NCBI GenBank assembly: GCA_005889395.1 | Contig: VBFX01000175.1 | Span: 1-9,734, forward strand | Source of the DNA: Chloroflexota bacterium | GTDB taxonomy: Bacteria; Chloroflexota; Dormibacteria; CF-121 | Length of the DNA: 9,734 nucleotides | Reading direction: 5' to 3' | In this document: positions 1 to 6,821 of the stretch, piece by piece | Layout: each line of letters starts with the position of its first letter | Numbering within the stretch: the stretch's first letter is position 1 | Notes under the pieces: model-generated | What the model was told of the DNA's origin: nothing | Databases searched by the model: none | What the model saw: the letters and a program-made list of their open reading frames with translations, nothing else | Translations under genes and position numbers: made by a program

Positions 1-1
1 G

Positions 2-991
2 GTCGTGACCTCGAGCCTGTTCGAGCCGCTGGACAACGATCCCCCCTACGAGATCGTCCGGCCCTTTGTCTATGCCTCGGCGCAGCCGAAAGCGAAGAAG
101 GCGATGCGGCTGGCCATGGCGCTGGAACCGGCACGCGACTTCCTCGAGCGGTTTGCGCCCGATGTCGTGCACGCCCAGGGGACCGTCCTGCCGGTCATCG
201 AACGCTTCCTCTACCGCGGCCTGCGGGCGGTGACCATCTGCACCGTGCACGACGCGCGCGCCCACGAACGCCGCCCCTGGCTGGGATCGTTTTCCGGTTT
301 CTATGGCGGCTTCGACTGGTTGATCTGCCACTCGGAATCGACCCGGCAAAAAGTTCGCGACGCGCTCCCGGACGCCCGCATCGAGGTCGTGCCGCATGGC
401 CTCTACACGCCCCCGACGAGCGCGCTGCCCGACCAGGCCGCCGCCCGCCGGGAACTGCAGCTGCCCCCCGGCAGCCGGGTGGCCCTCTTCTTCGGATTCA
501 TCCGCCGCTACAAGGGCCTCGACCTGTTCCTGGAATCGGTTCGCATCGCTCAGGGCGAGGGTCACGACCTGATCGGGCTGGTCGCGGGCCGCCCCCTGTA
601 CGACGTCTCGCGCCGTGTCGAGCAGGCGCGCCGTGACGGGCTGCCGGTCGCCTGGCATTTGGGCTTCATCGCCCGCGAAGAAATCGCCACCTTCTTCGCC
701 GCCGCCGATGTGGTGGCCCTGCCCTACATCGACACCTCGGACAGCGGCGCCTTCGAGCTGGCCGCGGGCTTTGGCAAACCGGTGGTCGTGACCGACGCCG
801 GCGGCCTCGCCGAGGCGTTCGCCCGTTACCGTTATGGCGCGCTCGTCCCGGAGCGCACCGCCCCGGCCGTCGCCCGCGCGCTGCTGGGGCCGTATCCGCC
901 GGCCCCGCTGAGTCGGGCCGACAATAGCTGGGCGGCGGTGGCCACCCGGACACAAGCCATCTACGCGCAGGCGCAGGCGATCCGTGAGTAG
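2..991 (+). CDS. Glycosyltransferase family 4 (GT-B fold), 5'-partial
   Basis: Probable retaining GT-B glycosyltransferase that transfers a sugar from an NDP-sugar to a growing lipid-linked glycan at the cytoplasmic membrane face. Residues are numbered from the GTG at 5. The reading frame is open to the window edge. The usual N-terminal Rossmann start (hydrophobic strand plus Gly-rich loop) is absent, so the gene almost certainly begins upstream and GTG 5 is not the true start. Visible parts: the end of the acceptor domain (DVVHAQG at 53-59, VHDARAH at 81-87), then the C-terminal Glycos_transf_1 domain from about 155. That domain has FFGFIRRYKGLD (162-173) and the donor-site stretch SGAFELAAGFGKPVV (247-261) followed by GGLAE, where GT4 enzymes bind the nucleotide-sugar. 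The 3' end overlaps the next glycosyltransferase by 8 bases. Donor and acceptor cannot be told from sequence. Confidence 0.88.
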   Translation, partial: VVTSSLFEPLDNDPPYEIVRPFVYASAQPKAKKAMRLAMALEPARDFLERFAPDVVHAQGTVLPVIERFLYRGLRAVTICTVHDARAHERRPWLGSFSGFYGGFDWLICHSESTRQKVRDALPDARIEVVPHGLYTPPTSALPDQAAARRELQLPPGSRVALFFGFIRRYKGLDLFLESVRIAQGEGHDLIGLVAGRPLYDVSRRVEQARRDGLPVAWHLGFIAREEIATFFAAADVVALPYIDTSDSGAFELAAGFGKPVVVTDAGGLAEAFARYRYGALVPERTAPAVARALLGPYPPAPLSRADNSWAAVATRTQAIYAQAQAIRE

Positions 992-2138
992 GCTGCGCGT
1001 CCTCTACATCGGACCACACCCGCCCTCACCGATCGCGGTTCGCCCCTGGCTTTTCCTGCGCGCCATGGAGGCGCGCCACCAGGTCGACGTCGTCGCGGTC
1101 ACGCAATACCGGCCGGGGGTCGGAGACCGGCTCGCGGCGCTGCGCCATCTCCCCGACCGGGCCTACCCGTTGCAGACGATGGCCGTCGAATCCCTGCGGA
1201 TGCGGCAGGCGGTGCGCCGCGCCATCGCCCAGACCCAGTACGACGTCATCCATGTCGAGCACGTGCGGGCCTTCCCCTTCGTGCCCCTGGCGGACCGCCA
1301 TCGGGTCCTGTTCGACGCCGTCGACTGCGTCTCCGACCTGTTTGCGCAGGCGGCCCCCTATCAGGGCGGTGCCCGGGGACGGATCTTTCGGCAGGAAGCC
1401 GGCCGGCTGGCGCGCTTCGAGGCGCAGGCGATCGCGTCGGTCGCCCGCGTGCTGGTGGCATCGCGGCGCGACGCCGCCGGGATGCGCGCCCTGTGGCCGC
1501 AGGCCCCGGTCAGCGTGCTGCACAATCCGGTCGACCTCGACCGCTTCCGGCCCGGACTGCGGCGCTCGCCGAACACGGTGGTCTTCACCGGCAAGATGAG
1601 CTTCCATGCCAACCGGGTCGCGGCCGAGTGGCTGTGCGACGACATCTGGCCCCGGGTGCGTGCCCGGCACCCGGAAGCCCGGCTGCTGCTGGCGGGCGCG
1701 CGGCCGCCGAGGTCACTGCTGCGCCGCCGCAGCGGCGACGTCTCGGTGACGGGTTACGTGCCCGACCTGAGCGGGCTGATCGCCGGCGCCGCGGTCGCGG
1801 TCGCGCCGCTCCGCTACGCGGTCGGGGTGCAGAACAAGGTGCTGGAGGCGATGGCCTGCGCCACCCCGGTGGTGACGACCTCGGCGGCGGTCGGAGACCT
1901 CGGTTTCAATGAGGGCGGCCATGGCTTCATCGCCGATGACGCCGCCGCCTTTGCCGAACGGATCTGCTGGCTGCTCGACGACCACCAGCTCGCCGGCCAG
2001 ATGGGCCGGGCCGGCCGCGATTACGTCGAGCGGCATCACGCCATCGGCCCGCTCGCGGAGCAGTTGGACCATTACTACCACGAACGACTGACCACGCAAT
2101 CGACGCGACCAATCCAAAGAGAGGTGGAAGCAATCTGA
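984..2138 (+). CDS. Glycosyltransferase family 4, EPS-type sugar transferase
   Basis: A complete 384-residue GT-B glycosyltransferase, probably acting on a lipid-linked exopolysaccharide intermediate. The start is GTG 984, which overlaps the previous stop by 8 bases and gives the expected N-terminal strand LRVLYIGPHPPSP (residues 4-16) straight away. The acceptor domain continues to about 180 (VIHVEHVRAFPF at 88-99; LFDAVDCVSD at 109-118). The C-terminal domain starts near VVFTGKMSFHAN (199-210) and contains APLRYAVGVQNKVLEAMACATPVV (274-297), whose QNKVLEAMA core is the nucleotide-sugar site. The overall pattern resembles the 'sugar transferase, PEP-CTERM/EpsH1 system' subgroup of GT4, judged from memory of the family. 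No PEP-CTERM protein is visible here. The last codons hold the Shine-Dalgarno site of the following SDR gene, and TGATG joins the two. Confidence 0.9.
   Translation: MSRLRVLYIGPHPPSPIAVRPWLFLRAMEARHQVDVVAVTQYRPGVGDRLAALRHLPDRAYPLQTMAVESLRMRQAVRRAIAQTQYDVIHVEHVRAFPFVPLADRHRVLFDAVDCVSDLFAQAAPYQGGARGRIFRQEAGRLARFEAQAIASVARVLVASRRDAAGMRALWPQAPVSVLHNPVDLDRFRPGLRRSPNTVVFTGKMSFHANRVAAEWLCDDIWPRVRARHPEARLLLAGARPPRSLLRRRSGDVSVTGYVPDLSGLIAGAAVAVAPLRYAVGVQNKVLEAMACATPVVTTSAAVGDLGFNEGGHGFIADDAAAFAERICWLLDDHQLAGQMGRAGRDYVERHHAIGPLAEQLDHYYHERLTTQSTRPIQREVEAI
2119..2127 (+). promoter_or_regulatory. Ribosome binding site of the SDR gene
   Basis: GAGAGGTGG, matching the AGGAGGTG consensus at its core, lies about 11 bases before ATG 2138 and inside the last codons of the upstream glycosyltransferase. 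It is the clearest Shine-Dalgarno in the window. It fixes the start of the broken SDR gene, which suggests that gene was once well translated. Confidence 0.75.
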
Positions 2139-3084
2139 TGCGCATTCTCGTCACCGGTCACCAGGGCTATATCGGCTCGGTCATGACCCGCTACCTCGCC
2201 GCGCAGGGCCACGATGTGGTGGGCCTCGATACGGCATTCTTCGGCGACTGTGTCTTCGGCCGCAACGACGACAGGACACCGGCGATCAACAAAGATGTCC
2301 GCGACGTTACCGCGGACGACTTGCGAGGCTTCGACGCCGTCGTCCACCTGGCGGCGCTGGCGAACGACCCGCTCGGGGACCTCAATCCCGACTGGACGTA
2401 CGACATCAACCATCGCGCCTCGGTGCGCCTCGCCCAGGCGGCGAAAGCCGCCGGTGTCGAGCGCTTCGTCTTCTCCTCCTCCTGCAGCATGTACGGCGCG
2501 CCAGGCTGGCCGATGGGAACTTCACGCCGGTCTACATGCGCAACGGCAGCGCCTACGGCATCTCCTCGCATCTGCGGGCCGACCTCGTCCTCAACAACCT
2601 GATGGGGTGGGCCTTCACCACCGGCAAGATCAAGATTCTGAGTGACGGCTCCCCCTGGCGGCCGATCGTGCACGTCGAAGACATCTCGATGGCCTTCGCC
2701 CAGGCGCTGACCGCGCCCAAAGCGGCGGTCCACAACCAGGCCTTCAACGTCGGGCCCGAGGGGGAGAACTACCAGGTCCGCGACCTGGCCGGCATCGTCA
2801 ACGAGCTGCTGCCGCAGGCCACCGTCGAATACGTCGGCAAGAACCCCGACCCACGGAATTACCGCGTCAGCTTCGAGAAGATCCATGCCGCGCTGCCGGG
2901 CTTTCAGCCGACGTGGAACGCCCGGCTCGGCGCCCGCCAGTTGCTCGAGGGATACCGTGCGGCCGGGCTGACGGCGGAGACCTTCCAGGGACCCAGCTAC
3001 ACCCGGTTGCTTCATCTCAAGGCCCTGCTCGCCAGCGGCCGGCTCGACGGCTCGCTCCGCTGGAACGCGCTGGTGGCCGCATGA
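2138..3084 (+). pseudogene. NAD-dependent sugar epimerase/dehydratase (extended SDR), disrupted by deletion and frameshift
   Basis: Intact members convert an NDP-sugar (epimerisation, dehydration or keto-reduction) using NAD(P). The 5' part (2138 to about 2506) is a good SDR N-terminus: TGHQGYIG nucleotide-binding loop (6-13), VVHLAALAND (68-77) and the catalytic-Ser strand FSSSCSMYG (112-120). The reading frame then changes at about 2500-2510. The 3' part continues in another frame from LADGNFTPVYMRNGSAYG (codons from 2506) through WRPIVHVEDIS and NQAFNVGPEG to the stop at 3084. The first frame runs out at a TGA ending at 2602. Homologues as I recall them have about 30 more residues between YGAPG and LADGNF, including the catalytic PYxxSK motif. 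That segment is missing here in every frame, so a frameshift alone would not restore the enzyme. Real pseudogene and assembly error are both possible. The end overlaps the next gene as ATGA. Confidence 0.85.
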
Positions 3085-3632
3085 TCTTCACCGAGTTAGA
3101 CCTCAAGGGCGCCTTTACCATCGACCTCGAGCCGCGTCACGACGCGCGCGGATTCTTCTCGCGCACCTTCTGCCAGGAGGAGTTCGCGGAACACGGGCTG
3201 AAGACCCGCATCGCCCAGTGCAACCTGTCCTACAACCACCAGCGGGGGACGCTGCGAGGTCTTCACTACCAGCTGCCGCCCGCCACCGAGGCAAAGCTGA
3301 TCCGCTGCGTCCGCGGCGCGATCCGCAGCATCATCGTCGACCTGCGGCCGGACTCGCCGACCTATCTTTCGCACATCCAGGTGACGCTGTCGGCGGAGAA
3401 CCACCGGGCGATCTACGTCCCGGAGATGTTCGCCAACGGCTACCAGACCCTCACCGACGAGGCCGAGGCGATCTACCAGGTCAGCGAGTTTTATACGCCC
3501 GACCGTGAACGCGGGCTGCGCTACAGCGACCCGAGGCTACGCATTACCCTGCCGCTACCGGTCAGCGCCATCTCGGAGAAGGATGCCGCGTGGCCGTTGC
3601 TGGGGCCGGTCCCGGTGGGAGCACCCGCATGA
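3081..3632 (+). CDS. dTDP-4-dehydrorhamnose 3,5-epimerase family (RmlC-like cupin)
   Basis: A 183-residue cupin, the normal length for the RmlC family, which epimerises C3 and/or C5 of 4-keto-6-deoxy NDP-sugars in the cytoplasm. ATG 3081 was chosen because it sits in an ATGA overlap with the SDR stop and gives the family N-terminus (FTELDLKGAFTIDLEPRHDARGFF style). The catalytic base is the His of LRGLHYQ (His62). K72 follows in the expected place. The tyrosines of IYQVSEFYTP (Tyr132, Tyr138) and the Asp of SEKDAAWP (168) match the RmlC catalytic set. One difference is FANGYQTL at 117-124: the usual AHGF histidine is Asn119. The YQ.S.FY.P form of the motif suggests a side branch of the family, so the substrate may not be the dTDP-rhamnose precursor. 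No rmlA, rmlB or rmlD is visible in the window. Confidence 0.92.
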   Translation: MIFTELDLKGAFTIDLEPRHDARGFFSRTFCQEEFAEHGLKTRIAQCNLSYNHQRGTLRGLHYQLPPATEAKLIRCVRGAIRSIIVDLRPDSPTYLSHIQVTLSAENHRAIYVPEMFANGYQTLTDEAEAIYQVSEFYTPDRERGLRYSDPRLRITLPLPVSAISEKDAAWPLLGPVPVGAPA

Positions 3633-4930
3633 TCATCGTGGATCGTGCGCTGCAGGAACGCGAGCGGATGGGACAGCCGCTGCGGGTTGGCATGATCGGC
3701 GCCGGCGCGATGGGCCGGGCGATCACCAACCAGATCGTCAACGCCGTCCCCGGGATGCGCCTGGTCGCGATTGCCAACCGTCATCCGGACGCCGGGCGGC
3801 GCGCCTTTGCCGAGGCCGGCATCGAGGAGGTCGCGATGGTCGGCAGTGTCGCCGCCCTGGAACAGGCGATCGCCGCCGGACGTCCGGCCATCACCGACGA
3901 CCCCTCGCTGTTATGCGCGGCCGGTCCGATCGATGCCCTGATCGAGGTCACCGGCACCATCGACTTCGCCGCCGGGGTCGTCCTCGACGGGATCGCGAAC
4001 CGCAAGGACATCGTGCTGATGAACGCCGAGCTCGACGGGACGGTCGGCCCCATGCTGAAGGTCTATGCCGATCGCGCCGGGGTCATCCTCACCGCCTGCG
4101 ATGGCGACCAGCCCGGTGTCCAGATGAACCTCTATCGATTCGTCAAGGGCATCGGCGTGACGCCGCTGCTGTGCGGCAACATCAAGGGTCTTCAGGATCA
4201 CTACCGCAACCCGACGACCCAGCAGGGCTACGCGTCGAAGTGGGGCCTCTCGCCGCAGATGGCGACCAGTTTCGCGGACGGCACCAAGATCTCCTTCGAG
4301 CAGGCGATCGTGGCCAACGGCACCGGCATGCGCGTGGCCCAGCGAGGCATGCTGGGCTACGAGGTCAGCGGCCACGTCGACGAGCTGACCCAGCGGTACG
4401 ACGTCGAGCAGCTGCGCGCGCTGGGCGGCATCGTCGAGTACGTGGTCGGCGCCAGGCCGGCGCCCGGCGTCTTCGTGCTCGGCACCCACGACGATCCCAA
4501 GCAGCGACATCTCCTCAACCTGTACCGGCTGGGCGAAGGCCCGCTCTACAGCTTTTACGTTCCCTATCACCTCTGCCATTTCGAAGTCCCGCTCTCGGTC
4601 GGGCGCGCGGTGCTGCTCAGGGACCCGGTGCTGACGCCGCTGGGCGGACCGATGGTCGAGGTGGTGGCCACCGCCAAGGTCGATCTGCGGGCGGGACAGG
4701 TGCTGGACGGCATCGGCTTCTACCACACCTACGGCCAATGCGAAAACGCGGACGTCGCCCAGGCGCAGCGGTTGCTGCCGATGGGCGTGGCGGAAGGCTG
4801 CCGGCTCACGCGGGACCTGGGCAAGGACCAGGTCATCACCTACCGCGACGTCGAGGTTCCGGGCGGGCGCCTCGGCGACCGGTTGCGGGCCGAGCAGGCC
4901 GCCCACTTCGGCGCGCTGGTGGCGGCCTGA
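3629..4930 (+). CDS. NAD(P)-dependent oxidoreductase, homoserine-dehydrogenase-like with SAF-type C-terminus
   Basis: A 433-residue predicted oxidoreductase. ATG 3629 overlaps the cupin stop as ATGA and has GGGAG (3617-3621) eight bases upstream, so it is preferred to a GTG at 3590. The N-terminal Rossmann domain starts at about residue 18: LRVGMIGAGAMGR (18-30) carries GxGxxG, and LIEVTGTIDFAA (104-115) and DIVLMNAELD (127-136) resemble homoserine dehydrogenase/NAD_binding_3 proteins. The middle has the conserved-looking CDGDQPGVQMNLYRF (157-171) and CGNIKGLQDHYRNPTTQ (182-198). The C-terminal part, ATAKVDLRAGQVLDGIGFYHTYG (347-369), resembles an SAF (antifreeze/flagellar P-ring) fold. True homoserine dehydrogenase is unlikely given the sugar-gene setting. 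A role in making or reducing an unusual nucleotide sugar is inference from neighbours only. Confidence 0.8.
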   Translation: MIIVDRALQERERMGQPLRVGMIGAGAMGRAITNQIVNAVPGMRLVAIANRHPDAGRRAFAEAGIEEVAMVGSVAALEQAIAAGRPAITDDPSLLCAAGPIDALIEVTGTIDFAAGVVLDGIANRKDIVLMNAELDGTVGPMLKVYADRAGVILTACDGDQPGVQMNLYRFVKGIGVTPLLCGNIKGLQDHYRNPTTQQGYASKWGLSPQMATSFADGTKISFEQAIVANGTGMRVAQRGMLGYEVSGHVDELTQRYDVEQLRALGGIVEYVVGARPAPGVFVLGTHDDPKQRHLLNLYRLGEGPLYSFYVPYHLCHFEVPLSVGRAVLLRDPVLTPLGGPMVEVVATAKVDLRAGQVLDGIGFYHTYGQCENADVAQAQRLLPMGVAEGCRLTRDLGKDQVITYRDVEVPGGRLGDRLRAEQAAHFGALVAA

Positions 4931-4947
4931 GGTCCCGGGGGCAGCCC

Positions 4948-5688
4948 ATGCGTATCGTCATTCCGGCGGCGGGGCTGGGAAGCCGATTCCTTCCGTTGAC
5001 CCGGGCGGTCCCCAAGGAGCTGCTGCTCCTCGGCGACTGGCCGCTGATCCATCACGCCCTGCTCGAGGCAGAGGGCGCCGGCTTCGACTCCGCCATCATC
5101 GTCATCTCGCCCATGAAGCGCGCGATCCGCACCTATTTCGAAGCCGCGCCCGAGCTGGAGCGCGAACTCGCGGAGCAGGGCAACCTCGATGGGTTGGCCC
5201 GACTGCACGAGGCGCAGTCACTCGCCCGTCGCATGCAGGTCACGTTCATCGAACAGTGGACCCGCGGTCCCGGCGAGGCGGTGTTGCTGAGCCGCGCGCT
5301 CACCGGCGAGGACAGCTTCGCCGTCCTGCTGCCCGACGACGTCGTCCCCAGCGCCGGCCACTGGCGGGCGCTGCGAGCGCTCTCGACACAGACCGGGGCG
5401 CCGACCCTCTGCGTGCGCAAGGTGCCGCTGGCGGAAGCGCCGCGCTTTGGGATGGCGACCTGCGAGCCGTGGGGGGAGCACCTTCGCGTTTTAGAGCTGG
5501 TGGAGAAGCCGCGGCAGGCCCGCTCGAACCTTTCCATCTTCGGCCGCTACGTCGTCACCGGGCAGGTCCTCGACGCCCTCGCCGACCGCCTGGCCAGCAG
5601 CAGCGGCGAGCTCCAGCTGACCGAGGGCTACGCCGCGCTCACCGGCGGCAACCCGGGCGTCTTCGCGGTGGAGGTCGAGGTCGGCTGA
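4948..5688 (+). CDS. GalU-like NTP:sugar-1-phosphate nucleotidyltransferase, short C-terminus
   Basis: A 246-residue protein of the UTP--glucose-1-phosphate uridylyltransferase family, which joins NTP and glucose-1-phosphate to give an NDP-sugar. Start ATG 4948 lies 17 bases after the previous stop. The N-terminus is classic: IPAAGLGSRFLPLTRAVPKELL (5-26), the nucleotide-binding signature. Further signature parts: QWTRGPGEAVLLSR (103-116, the QxxxxGxGxAVL region), FAVLLPDD (124-131, metal-binding Asp), LELVEKP (182-188) and SIFGRYVVTGQVLDAL (196-211), then GELQLTEGYAAL (220-231). Typical GalU proteins are roughly 280-300 residues and continue with a YDxGDKxGYL segment. Here the frame stops at VEVEVG, and no other frame before the next gene carries the missing part. 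It may be a naturally short or impaired enzyme, with a different sugar or dimer arrangement. Confidence 0.85.
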   Translation: MRIVIPAAGLGSRFLPLTRAVPKELLLLGDWPLIHHALLEAEGAGFDSAIIVISPMKRAIRTYFEAAPELERELAEQGNLDGLARLHEAQSLARRMQVTFIEQWTRGPGEAVLLSRALTGEDSFAVLLPDDVVPSAGHWRALRALSTQTGAPTLCVRKVPLAEAPRFGMATCEPWGEHLRVLELVEKPRQARSNLSIFGRYVVTGQVLDALADRLASSSGELQLTEGYAALTGGNPGVFAVEVEVG

Positions 5689-5693
5689 GCGCC

Positions 5694-6821
5694 ATGGCGA
5701 TGACCCAACTCGCGCCCAGTGCTGTCTCCTCGACCGTCACGGTCGTTGACGTCACGACGCTGGACGGATTCGACGCCATGCGGACCGAATGGAACCAGCT
5801 GGTCGACCGGCTCTCGGTGCCGTCCCCCTTCCAGACCTGGGAATGGAACCGGGCCTGGTGGAACCATTTCGGCGAGGGACGCGCGCTGCTGATCCTCGAG
5901 TTCCGGCAGGCCGGCCGGCTGATCGGCATCGCGCCCTTCTTCCGGCACCGCCTCGGGACCCGCGGGCTCGGCCTCTCGATGCTGCTGCCCCTTGGCTGGG
6001 AAGGCAATGGTTTGGCGAACGGTCTCACCGAACAGTGGGAGCTGCTCTTCCCTGCGGAGCATCGCACGGCGCTGCTCGAGACCCTGGCCGGCTGGCTCCA
6101 GGTCCATCCCTGGAGCACCGTCCTCATCCCCGGCTTTGCCGAACGGGAGCCATTGCCCGATTGGATGGCTCGCCGCATTGCCTATCGCGGCAAGGGCGTG
6201 GTCTTCGACTACCGGCGGGTGCCGTCGGATTGGGAGGCGCTCGTCTTGAGCCTCAACAAGAGCATGCGCGACAACGTCCGCTATTACCCGCGGCTGATGC
6301 AGCGCAAGGGCCACCCCTACCGATTCGACATCGCCTCGACCCCCGCCGCGGTCTCCGCCGCGCTGTCGGTGCTGTTCAACCTGCACCGGGAGCGGGCCGA
6401 GGCCAGCATGCGGATTGCACACGACGACTACTTCGATCATCCGAACCGTCGCGCCTTCATCCGCGAGGCGGCGCCCATTCTCGCCGAGCAGGGCCAGGTA
6501 CGGATCGGGACCATCCGCATCGGCGATGAGCCGGTCGCGGTACAAATGTGGCTGGAGAAAGGTGACGCGATGTTCCTCTATTACTCGGGGTTCCTGCCGG
6601 CATGGAAAGCGAACTCGGTCGCGCTGCTGGCCACCATCGGCGCCTTCCAGGACGCCATCTGCCGTGGCGCCCGTCAGATCGAGTTCCTGGCCGGCGGCGG
6701 GCACCCCAAGGAACGCTGGGACACGGAGCAACGGGTGCACAGCAACATCTGGTTGGTCCGTCGCCCGCTCATGGCCCGATTGCTGTTCAGCCTGCCGATC
6801 CACTACCGGCAGCTGGCGTGA
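5694..6821 (+). CDS. GNAT-fold acyltransferase of the CelD/BioF2/FemAB-like type
   Basis: A 375-residue cytoplasmic protein of the Acetyltransf_6 type, often annotated 'cellulose biosynthesis protein CelD' or 'GNAT family N-acetyltransferase'. Such genes sit in exopolysaccharide clusters and probably acylate a sugar or amino group. Recognised by PFQTWEWNRAWWNHFGEG (45-62) with RLIGIAPFF (75-83), by SLNKSMRDNVRYYPRLMQRKG (186-206), a basic helix typical of the family, and by the C-terminal GNAT half: VRIGTIRIGDEPVAVQMWL (269-287), YYSGFLPAWKANSVALLATI (296-315) and FLAGGGHPKERW (331-342). ATG 5694 lies 6 bases after the GalU-like stop. ATG 5700 (two codons later) is equally possible. GAGG motifs at 5671 and 5677 could serve as ribosome binding sites. 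It ends in a GTGA overlap with the first GH5 gene. The true acyl donor and acceptor are unknown. Confidence 0.85.
   Translation: MAMTQLAPSAVSSTVTVVDVTTLDGFDAMRTEWNQLVDRLSVPSPFQTWEWNRAWWNHFGEGRALLILEFRQAGRLIGIAPFFRHRLGTRGLGLSMLLPLGWEGNGLANGLTEQWELLFPAEHRTALLETLAGWLQVHPWSTVLIPGFAEREPLPDWMARRIAYRGKGVVFDYRRVPSDWEALVLSLNKSMRDNVRYYPRLMQRKGHPYRFDIASTPAAVSAALSVLFNLHRERAEASMRIAHDDYFDHPNRRAFIREAAPILAEQGQVRIGTIRIGDEPVAVQMWLEKGDAMFLYYSGFLPAWKANSVALLATIGAFQDAICRGARQIEFLAGGGHPKERWDTEQRVHSNIWLVRRPLMARLLFSLPIHYRQLA

Noticed and set aside
2490..2620. Programmed ribosomal frameshift joining the two SDR halves
   Set aside because: No slippery heptamer or suitable pseudoknot is seen, and the catalytic segment would still be missing after any frameshift.
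2913..3080. Earlier in-frame start for the RmlC-like gene
   Set aside because: It would lie inside the SDR 3' part and add 56 non-conserved residues. ATG 3081 gives the normal family length and an ATGA overlap.
3505..4947. Open frame running in phase into the GalU-like gene, which would make a 727-residue fusion
   Set aside because: The upstream part is Arg/Gly/Pro-rich shadow sequence of the SAF-type oxidoreductase gene. The GalU fold starts exactly at ATG 4948.
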